NCBI GenBank assembly: GCA_963556145.1
Contig: OY744467.1
Location: 3,658,001 to 3,722,000, forward strand
DNA from: Hygrocybe punicea
Taxonomy: Eukaryota > Basidiomycota > Agaricomycetes > Agaricales > Hygrophoraceae
Length of the DNA: 64,000 bases
Direction: 5' to 3'
Positions 1 to 10,700 of the stretch are shown piece by piece. How positions within the stretch are numbered: position 1 is the stretch's first letter; each line of letters opens with the position of its first letter. Both the position numbers and the translations under genes were made by a program. The notes below the pieces were generated by a model that had not been told where the DNA came from, ran no database searches, and saw nothing but the letters and a program-made list of their open reading frames with translations.

Positions 1-411
1 ACCACGGCCTGTGTCAACATGAGTCAGTGGTTTCCGAACGACGGTGCACAAAAAAAAACAAGGGGGGGGGCCACTCACGGATTGCGTGTGCGGCCGTTCC
101 CCTCGCGCAAACACATCGTTTCAGGTGGAAACACGGTGCCGGAACTGACCACGGCCTGTGTGAGTTTAAGTCAGTGGTATCCGAGCAAAGGTGAACAAAA
201 AAAAATCAAGTGGGGGGCAACTCACGGATTGTGTGTGCGGCCGTTCCCCTCGCGCAGACTCGTCATTTCGGTTGGAAACGGGGTGCCGGAATCGATCACG
301 GCCTGTGTGAACATCAGTCAGTGGTATCCGGGTGAAGGTGAACAAAAAATATCCAACTCACGGATTGCATGTGCGGGTCATGGTGTGGCTGTTGAAGTTG
401 CCATCTGCTGA
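1..411 (+). repeat. Three in-frame 147-bp tandem repeats (ORF open to left edge)
   Basis: Units begin at 1, 148 and 295 with 'accacggcctg'-like starts; the third is truncated and diverges after about 350. The period is 147 bp (49 codons), so one forward frame stays open across all units and stops at 409-411. Each unit encodes a variant of T-A-C-V-x-x-SQW(F/Y)P followed by H-G-L-x-V-R-P-F-P-S-R. The frame is open to the window edge, so this may be the 3' end of a longer coding repeat. Poly-A and poly-G runs differ between units by whole codons. I recognise no domain; it may be a non-coding satellite whose period happens to be divisible by three. Confidence 0.75.
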
Positions 412-416
412 ATAAG

Positions 417-503
417 CCGAAAGTGACTAGCAAAATCGCCTCGGGCATTGAGGCGATCTCTTGCTTGTCACTTTCTCTTACAAATATGGACATATCTATT
501 TAA
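417..503. repeat. Dispersed hairpin repeat, copy A
   Basis: An imperfect inverted repeat: AGTGAC-t-AGCAA at 422-433 pairs with TTGCT-t-GTCACT at 463-474, and CGCCTC pairs with GAGGCG inside it. A diverged copy in the same orientation lies at 1915-2005, including the shared downstream text 'acaaata-ggac-tatct'. It may be the terminal hairpin of a non-autonomous transposon; no target duplication was recognised. Confidence 0.55.
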
Positions 504-1914
504 TAAATATTTTATTAATAATTAATTAATTCATTACCAAATGGACATTTTTGGTAGAGTATTTGATTTGTTTCTCACTCAATTCTCCATGGATTTTGAA
601 GGTTATATGGGAAAGGTTATAGTACTAAATGAAATGGAGGTGCTTGTCACCAGCACTAAGTGATTTGAGCCCAAATTCAGGCACTAGTGAGTTTACACCA
701 CACATAGGCATTTGAATTTTCATGAGATATATATCATAGAAGTAGCTGTTTCTAGGGCTTTTACTGATATATTCTGAGGGGATGACAGTATTTTGAATAC
801 GGTACAGGAACTGGTATACCTATTGATCAGAAATTACAAGTCATGTATGAGGTCACAGCACTCAGCTTTGCACACCTTATCCATGCATGTGACTTCCTAC
901 TGCACCCTCTTTTCTTACGATCCTTATCACGTGATTGGACACTATTTTTATTTCGTGCACATGATTTCCTGCTGTGCGTTCTTTCTTCATTATTATCCAG
1001 ATTGTTTTCACAAATGTAAATGACTTGCCGAAGAATGGCAAATATGGATGATGGTATATAGCTACATGGTGATAATACAACCCCTCTCATCTATTTGACG
1101 AACTCATGATGACATGATGAATGCATTGAACAACACAACATAACAAAACAGAAACGAATATAATGAAATGAAAAATTGAGTATGAAAAGATAAAGAAAAG
1201 GACGAACGACCATTAACCCTCCCGTTCCCAGCTAACCAGCAACCAAGACCCGCCCAAATAAAGACAAAGTGTTCACCCCAGAAAGAAAGAAGTCAATGTC
1301 AAGCATTGACTTCAGGCCCATCCATCCTCCAGAATAGTTCAACGCGTTGATTGTTTAGGGTAGAAACATTGGCACAAAAAGGCCAGTCACAGACTTTGCG
1401 CTCTGTATGCAATCATCAAATAAAAATAATAATAAAGTGTAAATGAAAAATGTACTTAGAGGGAGGACAGAGGACCTGTTCATAGCATCGGATAGTTTTT
1501 TATTACAATTTATTGCACAGAGAAGCAGCAATAAAAAGGAGTAGACACCAGAAGACCATGGTGAAAGACTAGAGGAAAAGAAAAGACGGATCGTGAGAAT
1601 TCAGGCATATGACCCCCAGCAAACACGTGATAAGCACATGTTTCCTTACATAACCAGAATAAACGGTCTGAACCAAGTAGATATCAACGATCTTAAAGAT
1701 CTATATATCAAGGAATGATCAAATACTACTCGTTACATGATGCAAGGACAACAACCCATTGCACATTGAGTGACAGCTATGTGGAAAGCTCTTTTTCAAT
1801 CCACGTACTCATAGTGTATCCAATAAGACATATATTTTGTTACAAATATATTAATGATTAATAGTATAATACCTATGTGCACACCCCTGATGATCATGAG
1901 GATTAAAGTCAGAG
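504..1914. other. No gene recognised
   Basis: AT-rich sequence between the two hairpin repeat copies. Short ORFs are present on both strands, but none has a recognisable domain, intron pattern or codon bias. I see nothing to annotate. Confidence 0.5.
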
Positions 1915-2005
1915 TCGCTGAAGTGGTTAGCAAAATTGCCTCAGGCATTGCGATGATCTCCTGCTAGCCACTTTCTTCTACAAATAGGGACTTATCTGTA
2001 ATTTA
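1915..2005. repeat. Dispersed hairpin repeat, copy B
   Basis: Diverged direct copy of the hairpin at 417-503: AAGTGGTTAGCAAAATTGCC, then CAGGCATT, then CTGCTAGCCACTTTC. The same AT-rich tail follows. The two copies are about 1.5 kb apart. Confidence 0.5.
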
Positions 2006-3120
2006 ATTAATTTCATTAAATGTCAAATTATTTACAAAGTATTACAATATGGCTACAATGAAGGCAATGGATGGGAATGAGAGATAGTCGTGATAAGTGA
2101 ATGATAAGAGAGTCAATAAAGGTCAAAGAAAGGATTGGAGAGGGGGAATGAGCAGAAGGGTGAAAAAGGGGCAGAACAGGCTAAGAGGGGTAAAGGAAGC
2201 AGTGGAGATGGTGACGAATGGGTGCTGGGACTACAGCGGGACTGAAAGAAGGCTGGGAGGGTGCTGAATAGGGTGGAAAGGCTGGGAGGAGCAGGTGACA
2301 CCTGGGTGAGCACCCCATGGTCAATTCAGATCCAGGACAGCTAATAAAACATAAAACTCACCTAGTATAGCAGGAGGTGGGTGCACCACATCCCCTGCTG
2401 CCCTCAGAAACCCTCCATGGCACTCCAAAGCAGCTGGAATGTGCTCCTGTTGCTGGGGTTGCTGGTGACACTATTGCTAGACATCGGTGACCTTTTGGAG
2501 GCCAAAAAGTTTCCTGGAGAGAGTTAGGGGACAGTAGAGGAGGATGGGAAAGTTGTAGGGCAGTAGGTGTAGCAGGGGGCTGGCAGTAGAGTCTGAAATG
2601 GAGGGGGATGGGGCTGTTGACCAAGAGAAGGTTTTGGATTCATCTGAGCTCGAATGCTCTCAACATGGATTTCAAACTCCACTTGAATTTTAGCCACAAC
2701 TCTGGGCCACCCTCACTTATTTGCATTCTAGAGACTCAGATATCACATTTACCAGCTGCCTTAAGTGGACAAAAGTGTCCCAGACATACAATAGAATGTA
2801 GCTAGAAAGTACCATCTTTTACTTTGCCATATTACACCAGTTATTGTAGCTATACTCATATCTCTTGCAAAGAATAGCTCACAGGTAGCCCAAATTATAC
2901 CAGATGCACTCCATAACTTTTTTCCAGCAGGATGGTCCCCATCACATACTCATTGTCAAATTTGGTGAAGATCCATGCAGTGTGCAAGTCAATAGAGGCT
3001 CTGGATTCTCGGATGAAACCAGTCAAAAGGGATTTAGAACTCAGTTGCTATATTTGGACACATTTTTCCCTCAGTCCCTGAGATGAATGAATGAATCACC
3101 TCAATGGCTGAAAACCGGGT
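2006..3120. other. No gene recognised
   Basis: Purine-rich on the plus strand around 2100-2600, then unremarkable. A minus-strand ORF of 88 codons at 2358-2624 has no recognisable domain. No RNA gene or transposon terminus was seen. Confidence 0.45.
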
Positions 3121-3128
3121 TTATAAGA

Positions 3129-3157
3129 ACGAGTTTTCCATAAATGGAAGAACTCGT
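3129..3157. repeat. Hairpin motif (ACGAGTT..TTCCAT / ATGGAA..AACTCGT)
   Basis: A near-perfect small hairpin. Related hairpins occur at about 40565-40597 and, diverged, at 41885-41920, each followed or preceded by similar flanks ('ctgtaacaaaa', 'caa-tgctggttg'). It looks like a shared structural end of a dispersed repeat family. Confidence 0.45.
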
Positions 3158-3219
3158 AACAAAATTTGAGATGAGAGTAGGTATACTATATTTACATCTT
3201 TTGAGGATCTCACTTTGGG

Positions 3220-3905
3220 TATACATGCCTTGTTGTGCATGCCAGAAGATTCAAAAACTTCAGCCACACTTCCATGTTTGGCAACTCGAACCCATTTGGG
3301 AAGTCGGCAACTGCTGGTTGGAGTTCGACTCCTTTGTTTTCAACAACATGAAACGGGTGCAGAAGAGTACCCGAGGTAGGTCTTTTTGTAATTTTTTTGT
3401 GAGTTGTGTGCTAATGATTATTAATGATTGCAGCTACACCCACGACAAACGCAGGCAAACCCGAACCGCAACCAACACCAGCCCAGAAAACGACGCCACG
3501 GCCGCCCCAGCAAACAGAACGGATGCCGATGAAAACGGCCATGGAAATGAGGCCGCGAGGCCGGGTACAAGGATGCGCCAACGACCAAGACAGATGGCCG
3601 AGACAGCCACAGCGGCAACAACGACAGTGAGGCCACATACGAGCCAGAGGACGGGGATGGGGATGGAGACGGCCAGCGAGGAGACAACAGGACGACGGAG
3701 AAGATGACGACGATCCAGTGGACGACGAGGACTGGGGGGGATGACGACGACCACAAGGACGGTGGCGACGACGAGGACGGTGGTGACGACGAGGGGAACG
3801 ACAGGAATGGGAATGACAGGGACCAGAATGCGGGGACGGGGACGATGGGGACGGGGACGACGGAGACGTAGACGAAGACGATGAGGACGAGGGGAACGCA
3901 ACAGG
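3220..3905 (+). mobile_element. Fragment of the spliced triplet-repeat element family
   Basis: The part from about 3290 ('cccatttggga-gtcggcaa') resembles the arms of the 53-56 kb foldback element. A leader (to 3375) is followed by a possible intron at 3376-3433 (GTAGGT, branch-like GCTAATGA, then TTGCAG). After it comes an exon-like stretch (3434-3904) of ACG/GAC/CAG triplets whose forward frames are rich in D, N, T, R and Q. Frames are open on both strands because of low complexity, so coding is not demonstrated. No terminal inverted repeats or target duplication were found for this copy. Confidence 0.45.
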
Positions 3906-3973
3906 TATGTATAGCATCACATAGGTGCGTGCAATTTTCTACAGACTATATAGTACTGGCACCTCTTCTGTGT

Positions 3974-4110
3974 AGCGACACATAGTAGTGCGGCTTGGCT
4001 ATATAGTATAGCGACACCTAGCAGTGCGGCTTGACTATACAGTGTCATATAGCAGTGCGGCTTGGCTATACAGTGCCACGTAGTGGGGCGGCACAGCTAT
4101 CAAGTGTGTC
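3974..4110. repeat. ~35-bp tandem repeat, about 4 units
   Basis: Units share 'ta-cagtgcggcttg-ctata-agtg' (starts near 3974, 4010, 4044 and 4076). Short AT/GC-mixed satellite just downstream of the DUF6532-like gene's 3' end, which is on the opposite strand. Confidence 0.6.
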
Positions 4111-4363
4111 ATAGACCCTATAGTACTGTAGTAGTATAGGTTGCTTGCTCTGGCTTTGTTTTCACAGTAAATCATCAAATTATGATTAGCTACTACGAGG
4201 CATCGGCACACAGTCTGAACCTCAAATATGACAATAGAAAAAAAGGGGGAGTAAAAATATGGAAGAGGGATAAGCAGCAAGAGAATGGAGTCCTATTTGA
4301 GGAGATTTAGCTTGCATTATTGTAGTATCATGTCACGAACTTACCACACATATAGTTCCTTTC

Positions 4364-7078
4364 TTAATCCAAAACTAACTCAAATCCAGCACTGGCGGAT
4401 TGTATCTTCATGCCACTGCGAGCCCTTTTCAAAGTACATTAGATAGGCCATTGTCGTAATATAGTACTCACTTTGCAGCTTCAGCCCACTGCTTTCGAGC
4501 TGCACAGAACTTAGCCCAGTGATAAGGGTTCACTTTCAGAGCGTTGATGAGTGCCCAGATTGCCTTGTAGGTTTTGGTGTAAAGATCCTCCGAGAACTCA
4601 TATTTCTTGTTGAAGTGTCCACTGTTGTATGCATCAAGAACGCATTTTGCCTGTTCTCCATATTGAATCAGAGCCGAGCACATTAATTCAGGAACGTACT
4701 ACAGTTCCAACCAACGCAACGATTCCACATGGGACCTCCTCCTCGAAATCTTCCGGAAACAATGAAGCTAGCTTCGAGGGACCGTAGAACATTTGGGACA
4801 GTTCAGCAATTACGGTATGTGCCAGATTATTTGTCCTGCCCTACAAAAAGGATGAGCGAAAGCCATACGCTGGTCACACACGCCTATTTCGCACCTGGCT
4901 GTCTTTATGTTCACCTTGGAGAAAATATCCTTTATCTAGAAGCCGCTTGACGTTTGCTGCAACAATCAATTGAAATTCCAATTGACCGGGGATCACTTCT
5001 GTTGGAAAAAGGGGGTAGCGAGACTCAACAACAGGTCTTGCCTTTGACTTGATTTCGCTGTGAAAGGTAAAACGATCATTGAGGAGCTTTAATACAAGAA
5101 GTCAGTATATGATAGCCATGCAAAAATCGAACATTCACATAAGTGATCATATCCGATTCGTATTTGGGATAATATCCTGCGAAAGAGTCAGCTTCTGCGT
5201 GAAAAAAAACCATCAACCTTACCATCTTCTACACAACCACCGTCATCTTGATATTTGAAGAGGGCCGTAGATAAGCACTTAGCTGCTGCCCTACAGTGAT
5301 CTGAGTTTGAAGGGTTTGGGAATGCCCAATGAACTGCCATCCATCTTCGAAAGTATGACTTTGCTATTTTAATAACCTTCCTCCACCGCATGGGATAATA
5401 ACGATATCGCTTAGGATTATTTGTTGTTTTGTTGAAGGCCATGCGGCTGTACCGTTTGGCCCTTGGCCAACGCATACGTTCATTCTCACTTTCCGGTTCT
5501 GACTTGGACTCAGTGCCGGTGTCACAGTTGTCCTTATCAGTGTCTTGTTGACCAGATGCCTGGATGCCGCAAAGTCGATTGGGATTGGGCAGCCTTGGCA
5601 CACGGTTTCGCCGGTGATGGTCATCAAGGATATTGTAAGAGTCATCTTCTATACCTGCCTAAAGGAAATGTCAGCAACTGTAGGGAGAATTCGAAGAGAA
5701 TTCACATTGTTGAGGCGGTCTGTATCCAGTTCTTCACTTTGTATCCTTCGCTCCATCACTGAAAGAAGGTGAATTCGGTTAGTTAGATGGTATAGACGAG
5801 CGTATTGATTTGCTCACCATTGATACCAGGCACCCGGAGTGAGTTATCAGCAATACGTTCGTCTTCAGAAGGTGATTGGTCAAACCCTGGCGCTGGCAAA
5901 GAGTAAACAAATAAGAATACCTTGAAAATAGCAGTGTACCAAGGAGAGGGTTTTCATTCATGACATGGTTGTGAGCGACGTGGGGAATATTGTGAGGGAT
6001 ATTGTTTGTGTAGTGAGGAACATCACTAGTGTGGTTAGTGTGGTTAGTGTCATCAGTGTAGCAACGAGTGTCGCGAGTGTCATAAAGGTCATCATCAGAG
6101 TCATAGGTTCACAGCAGGAGAAGGGGCCCGTGCTTCCTCGTCGTTATGTATGATGTCCCGCCCACGACGTGGAAGTGCAGTAGGAACACTAGAGTTTTCC
6201 AATCTGGAGTTACGGTCTCCAAGGCGCGAGAAGTTACTGGGAGCACATGATCTCTCCTGATCAACCTTAGCGCCGTCCATGTCCTTAGTGATGTTTTGCC
6301 AGCCATGTGTGCCATCAACTGCATCTCGACCTGTTTGGTGCAAATGGTTTACTGGAGAGTTACCAGGTTCCATTGAGAGGCGAGGATCAATGTTGGATGG
6401 ACGCCTGCAGTGAACATCAGATGGGCCCTCGCTGAGGAGACGCTACTAACCTCTGGGGTACAGGATTTTCTACAGATGCGGTTGACAATCTTGGAGGGTT
6501 GAAACCGAACTGATAGGTGTTGTTTCGCAATATTGGCTCTGTACCAGGAGGAACGATGTGGACAGCTTGCTGTACAGGCATAGGAACTGACACCGACGCA
6601 TGTTGTTGAGTGGCAGTTTCCGCAATGTTTTCCTTGGTGGTAACAACTGGCTTAATGTTCAACATAGTGCATGCAATGCAATGCTCACCTTTCACGTGCG
6701 ACTCCTCTTGGTCTTCGGTGGGGCCATTGGGTTATCAGCGGTTGATTCCGGAATGTTGTCTAACTGTGTATTGTTGCGCTTCCTGGTTTGTCTTGTCACA
6801 TTGTCCAATACATCTTGAAGTCGCTTTAGACCACCAGTACCCTTTGATGAACGTTCCAAGTGGCGTGGGGGAGCCCCGTTTTCTGTAGAAATTCGTCATC
6901 TTACTCTGCAACCAGTCAGGGTGTAGAAAATGGGCCTTTATCTGTACTTGTTGCTGGAGCTTGCGGTAAAGAGGCATCCTGAACGCTTGCGTTTTTTCGA
7001 CGAGTGTTGGTCCCACCAGAACTACTTGCAGTTCAGGTACCGGTACGAGCTGCCCCAGCCTTCTTACTTGAAGCCATT
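4364..7078 (-). pseudogene. DUF6532-like protein gene, probably damaged
   Basis: Minus-strand exons can be joined over the 3' half: about 5601-5223, 5194-5139, 5086-4895, then 4840 down to about 4700, 4690-4472 and 4424-4364. Splice sites are GT-AG. The frame runs through a segment with KSYFRRWMAVHWAFPNPS, then E-I-K-S-K-A-R-P-V-V-E-S-R-Y and F-P-T-E-V-I, then NNLAHTVIAELSQMFYGP, and ends in F-S-E-D-L-Y-T-K-T-Y-K-A. This order fits the DUF6532 family of agaricomycete proteins, whose function is unknown. The N-terminal part (about 7078-5600) is Ser/Thr/Asn-rich and looks like a disordered tail, as is usual in this family. Oddities: one candidate intron (5195-5222) is only 28 nt; the frame breaks around 4678-4708 (1-nt shift plus TGA); and a TGA lies shortly after the candidate start. 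It could be a pseudogene or a mis-modelled gene. No nearby gene suggests a role. Confidence 0.55.
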
Positions 7079-7295
7079 ATGCAGGTCTTCGCCTACCTCG
7101 GGTCGTAGTAGGACGAGGTAAAATGAGAGCATGTTCCGAATCCTTGTGAGTGTTGTGGTAACCGAATAGATGTTTGCGGACCCGAATAAAACACCAATAA
7201 GTCCTCGATAAGGCAAGACTCAGATACTAATAATTATCTAAGGCATAGTAGATGTCTTTATCGAACCACTTGTTTAGAAAAAAATCGTGACCATA
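7079..7295. other. Short intergenic stretch
   Basis: Lies between the 5' side of the DUF6532-like gene and a hAT element. No promoter motif can be assigned with confidence. Confidence 0.35.
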
Positions 7296-7303
7296 CTCAA
7301 GAC

Positions 7304-8051
7304 TAGTGTTGCCATAGTTCGGTTCCGAACCTAGCCGAACCTGGTTCAAACCCTGAACCGAACCCGGGGTTCAGTCTAAGTTCAGCCAAATGCTGAACCG
7401 GACCACAGGTTCAGTTCCAGGTTTCGAGGCTCGCCGGATTTCCTGAATGGCTCCAAACCGCGTCCAAACCACGAACGCGGATATTTTTAAGGTTTTTTTT
7501 TCCGTATTTCTTTACTTACTATTTCGTGTTAAACGGTATCATGTGACCATTGTACACGGTCGCAGCAACATCAACGCAGGTTGAACACAACATTGCCAAC
7601 ATTGTGTTGTGTTCACCAAGGTAAGTTTCGATATTTTCTTTAACTTTACTAATATTATCTGTTACAGGAAACTTGACCACGACCACATCGTGAGCACACC
7701 ACCCGGCACAACATGGATCCCAATGCCAACACCAACGACGGCAACGGCAACATCAACAACAACGATGGCAACAGCAACGGCAATGACGACAATGGCAACA
7801 GCCATCAGCAGCGCCAGCAGCAGCAGAAGCGCCTGCAACAGCAGCAGCAATGCCGGCAGCAGCAGCCGTGGCAGCAACACCACCGCGACCATACCACCAC
7901 CCAAAGAGAAGTGCCGGCAGCAGCAGCAGCTGCTGCTGCACCAAGCCATCCAATGCCAACGGACACGGGACAGCCGCAACACCACCACCACCAGCGGCGG
8001 CAAGGCAACGATGACGGCGATAGCTAGCAGCAGTGGCAGCAACAACAGCGA

Positions 8052-8089
<38 letters not shown>

Positions 8090-8607
8090 CAACGGCAACG
8101 GCGATGGCCAGCAGCAGCAGCAGCGGCAGCAGCAGTGGCAGCAAGGCAACGGCGAAGGTGACAGCCAGCAGCAGCAGCAGCAATGCCAGCAGCAGCAGCA
8201 ACAGCAGCAGCGGCAATGGCGACAGCAGCAGCAGCAGCAGCAGCAGCCATGGCAGCAACACCACCACAACCATACTGCCACCCCGACGAGGACAACGGTT
8301 GGCAGCAGCAGCACTGGCAATGCCAGGCAGGGACCATGGGACAAGACCCCGTTCCTCTACATCCCTCAGGGACACCGGAGGGCTCCCCAGCACCCATCTA
8401 CCTCGCGAAGTGCAGCGCCGTATCTATTGATACGTGCCTGCCATTCACGAGGAGAACAGACAGGGTGAGCCCACCTCGGTCTGGGTTTCAGACCGCATCT
8501 GAACCCAGGGTCCAGGTTTGGCCATGCGCCAAACCGGACCCGAAGTTCAGTTCGCGGTTCTGCCAAAAAGGGTCGGAACCGGACCGAACTGAACTTCGGC
8601 AACACTA
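7304..8607 (+). mobile_element. Non-autonomous hAT element 1 with spliced low-complexity cassette
   Basis: Termini TAGTGTTGCC...GGCAACACTA are flanked by the exact 8-bp duplication CTCAAGAC (7296-7303 and 8608-8615), diagnostic of hAT. Subterminal regions are filled with GGTTC/GAACC-type repeats in both orientations. Inside, a good intron sits at 7621-7667 (GTAAGT, branch-like TTTACTAAT, then TTACAG), followed by a long (CAG/CAA/CAC/GGC)n exon. A 104-codon ORF from ATG at 7713 reads M-D-P-N-A-N-T-N, then N/G/D/Q/H-rich sequence. All frames are open through the triplet array, so a protein is not established. A 55-bp-class palindrome lies at 8400-8454. No transposase; presumably mobilised in trans. 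Confidence 0.9.
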
Positions 8608-8712
8608 CTCAAGACTGGTGTGATTGGTTAATCATGTGTCAGCAGTAGCATGAAAACGAGGGATGAGGTCCGCTATGGCCCTCAAATTGGAAAGTGGAAT
8701 CACATCACCCAT

Positions 8713-9032
8713 TAGGGAAATGCAGGGGTAATCCCAGGATACATTTGTCTGTATCCGTACTCGTACTCCCCACAGATACGGATGCAATATCCACGGATTT
8801 TACCCACGGATTCCCGATCAAAATGAGCCGGAGATCACCTGAAACGGTCAAGAATTGACTGAGATAGAGTCCAATCAATGTTTAGTCTCTATCTCAGTCA
8901 ATTCTTGACCATTTTGGATGATCTCCGGCTCATTTTGAAGCCCACGGATACGAGAATCTGTATCCGTACTCGTACTCTTAATAGTACGGATACCTGCGGA
9001 TCAGGATTTACCCTTATCCCTGCATTTCCCTA
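8713..9032. mobile_element. hAT-type MITE with long internal palindrome (320 bp)
   Basis: Ends TAGGGAAATGCAGGG...CCCTGCATTTCCCTA are flanked by the exact 8-bp duplication TCACCCAT (8705-8712 and 9033-9040). The interior is itself an inverted repeat (about 8815-8870 against 8880-8935) and carries repeated GTATCCGTACTCGTACTC blocks near both ends. Non-coding. Confidence 0.88.
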
Positions 9033-9051
9033 TCACCCATTCGTTCGCCGT

Positions 9052-9235
9052 TGTAGAGACATATATATCTCTGAGTATGTATTCACTCATTTTACCATAT
9101 TCCCTATTTGTTCTATTATTTGTATGTAGTGGCTGTTGTAAATAGTCACAAACAAGTTGAGTTTTGGGTTTTGACCCCACTGACAACGATCTCACACACC
9201 CCGAATCCGCACCTACCCAGGCCACGTTCACTACA
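9052..9235 (+). mobile_element. Solo LTR, family S, copy 1 (184 bp)
   Basis: Starts TGTAGAGACAT, ends TTCACTACA, and is flanked by CCGT (9048-9051 and 9236-9239); the next base is also T, so CCGTT can be read as a 5-bp duplication. A highly similar copy in opposite orientation sits at 34292-34473 inside Helitron 1, where the boundaries are confirmed by the interrupted reading frame. It was inserted at the outer edge of the 9236-9806 palindrome. Confidence 0.8.
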
Positions 9236-9806
9236 CCGTTGACGATGCTTTCGTCATGGGTGACTCTCCACATCGCCCTCATCATCTTCATCGCTGTGCG
9301 CCCGGTCCACCTCTGTTAGTTTCGACGTTTGAGGCCGTTGGTTGAAAAAGTCAGGCGCGCTCCTGCGTGGCTTTGAGGATGTCTGGGGAGACATACTTGG
9401 CATGAATCATCACCATCATCCTTGTCATCCTCATTCCTGTACTTGTTGAGGTGGTGGGGAATGTGAGTGTGGTGGGAGGCAAGTTGGGAGGCATGTGGAT
9501 GGTGGTAAAAGGCAAGTGAACAGTCACATGCCTTTTAGGCTTTTACCACCACCATCCCCCATTCCGCTGCACTCCCACTCCCCACCACCTCAACAAGTAC
9601 AGGAATGAGGATGACAAGGATGATGGCAACAATTCGTGCCAAGTATGCCTCCCCGGACATCCTCAAAGCCACGCAGGAGTGCGCCTGACTTTTTCAACCA
9701 ACGGCCTCAAACGTCGAAACTAACAGAGGCGGACCGGGTGCACAGTGACGAAGATGATGAGGGCGATGTGGAGAGTCGCCCATGACAAAAGCATCGTCAA
9801 CGGTGT
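9236..9806. repeat. Large inverted repeat (arms about 270 bp)
   Basis: The left arm (9236 to about 9511) reads CCGTTGACGATGCTTTCGTC...GAGGATGTCTGGGGA and the right arm (about 9538-9806) is its reverse complement with scattered differences. The loop is only about 25 bp near 9515-9537. The right-arm outer edge continues into GTCGTCGAGGTATCGG, which resembles 49395-49440. Probably a foldback derived from duplication of a transposon edge. Confidence 0.8.
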
Positions 9807-10700
9807 CGTTGTCGTCGAGGTATCGGAACTGCCATTGCCTCTGTGACCATCCTCACGAAACTCAACAGCAGGACCAATCTAGACGATGAAACCCACGACA
9901 GGGACCTTGGGGACGTCATAGACGACATTCCCACCATCTCTATCAGCAGTTGAATGTGGAGAGGGCCGTGGGGGGCCCCAAGGGCGAAGGTGAGTACCCA
10001 CCCACCCCCTGCTTTTTCCCCACGTACTTACCCCTTCCCACCACTCATTTGGGGCCGCTAACCTTCCCCCATCCATCCCCTCTCTTTTTCTTCCATCCAC
10101 CACCCTCTCCCACCCCATCTCTGCCACCTGTGGTCATGTCCCCTTCCCTGCCTCCCAGCATCTTTCCCTCCCCTTTCTCACCCTCTAGTGTCCTTCCCTA
10201 TCAACAGTAGACCACATGCAATGCCTCTGTGAAGGTAGGCACCAACCCATTTGGCAGCAGCACCCTATGTGTCCCCCTACATTTTTATTTTTATTTTGCC
10301 TTTTCTCCGCATATTTTCATGTATATTATGCTATATACAGTATGTAGAACAATCAATATGTGATATATAAAAGAAACAGCTTCAAAGGATGGTGGGATAA
10401 TGAGGAAGTTGAGCTTACTGTCACCAACAGTGAGCTCGAGGCTTCCCTGACAGCAGCCAGAACAGTGGTGGAAAGATCTGAAATGATGCTGCCACCTGTT
10501 CCTGATGCCAGATGTTATCCCGATCCCCCTTTTAGGTTATTATATTTATCATCTATATAACTTAGCTACGAAGTCGCTGGTATCACTGGAGATCCCACCG
10601 GTGTGAGGAAATAGCAGACTTTAGCCTAATGATGCTAAACCCCACATGTCATCACTTAGCATTATAAGGCTATTACTGTGGGAAGATCAGGTGGCCTGAC
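9807..10700. other. Degenerate transposon-derived sequence
   Basis: The start (9790-9960) resembles 49330-49530: both contain a valine-rich EVS/EIP-like stretch, then acidic codons near GATGACATCTCC or GACGACATTCCC. The middle (9980-10200) is C/T-rich. At 10360-10560 a short ORF (N-S-F-K-G-W-W-D-N-E-E-V-E-L) looks like a relic exon. I cannot name a protein. Confidence 0.35.

Noticed and set aside
3310..3330. TTCGACTCC resembling a tRNA T-arm
   Set aside because: No matching A box, anticodon arm or acceptor pairing upstream; the segment belongs to a dispersed transposon family.
7609..8430. Long open frames on both strands through the CAG/CAA triplet block (poly-Q, poly-S, poly-A, poly-L)
   Set aside because: All frames are open because of triplet composition; both strands look equally coding, so frame length is not evidence. 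Kept only as part of the transposon description.
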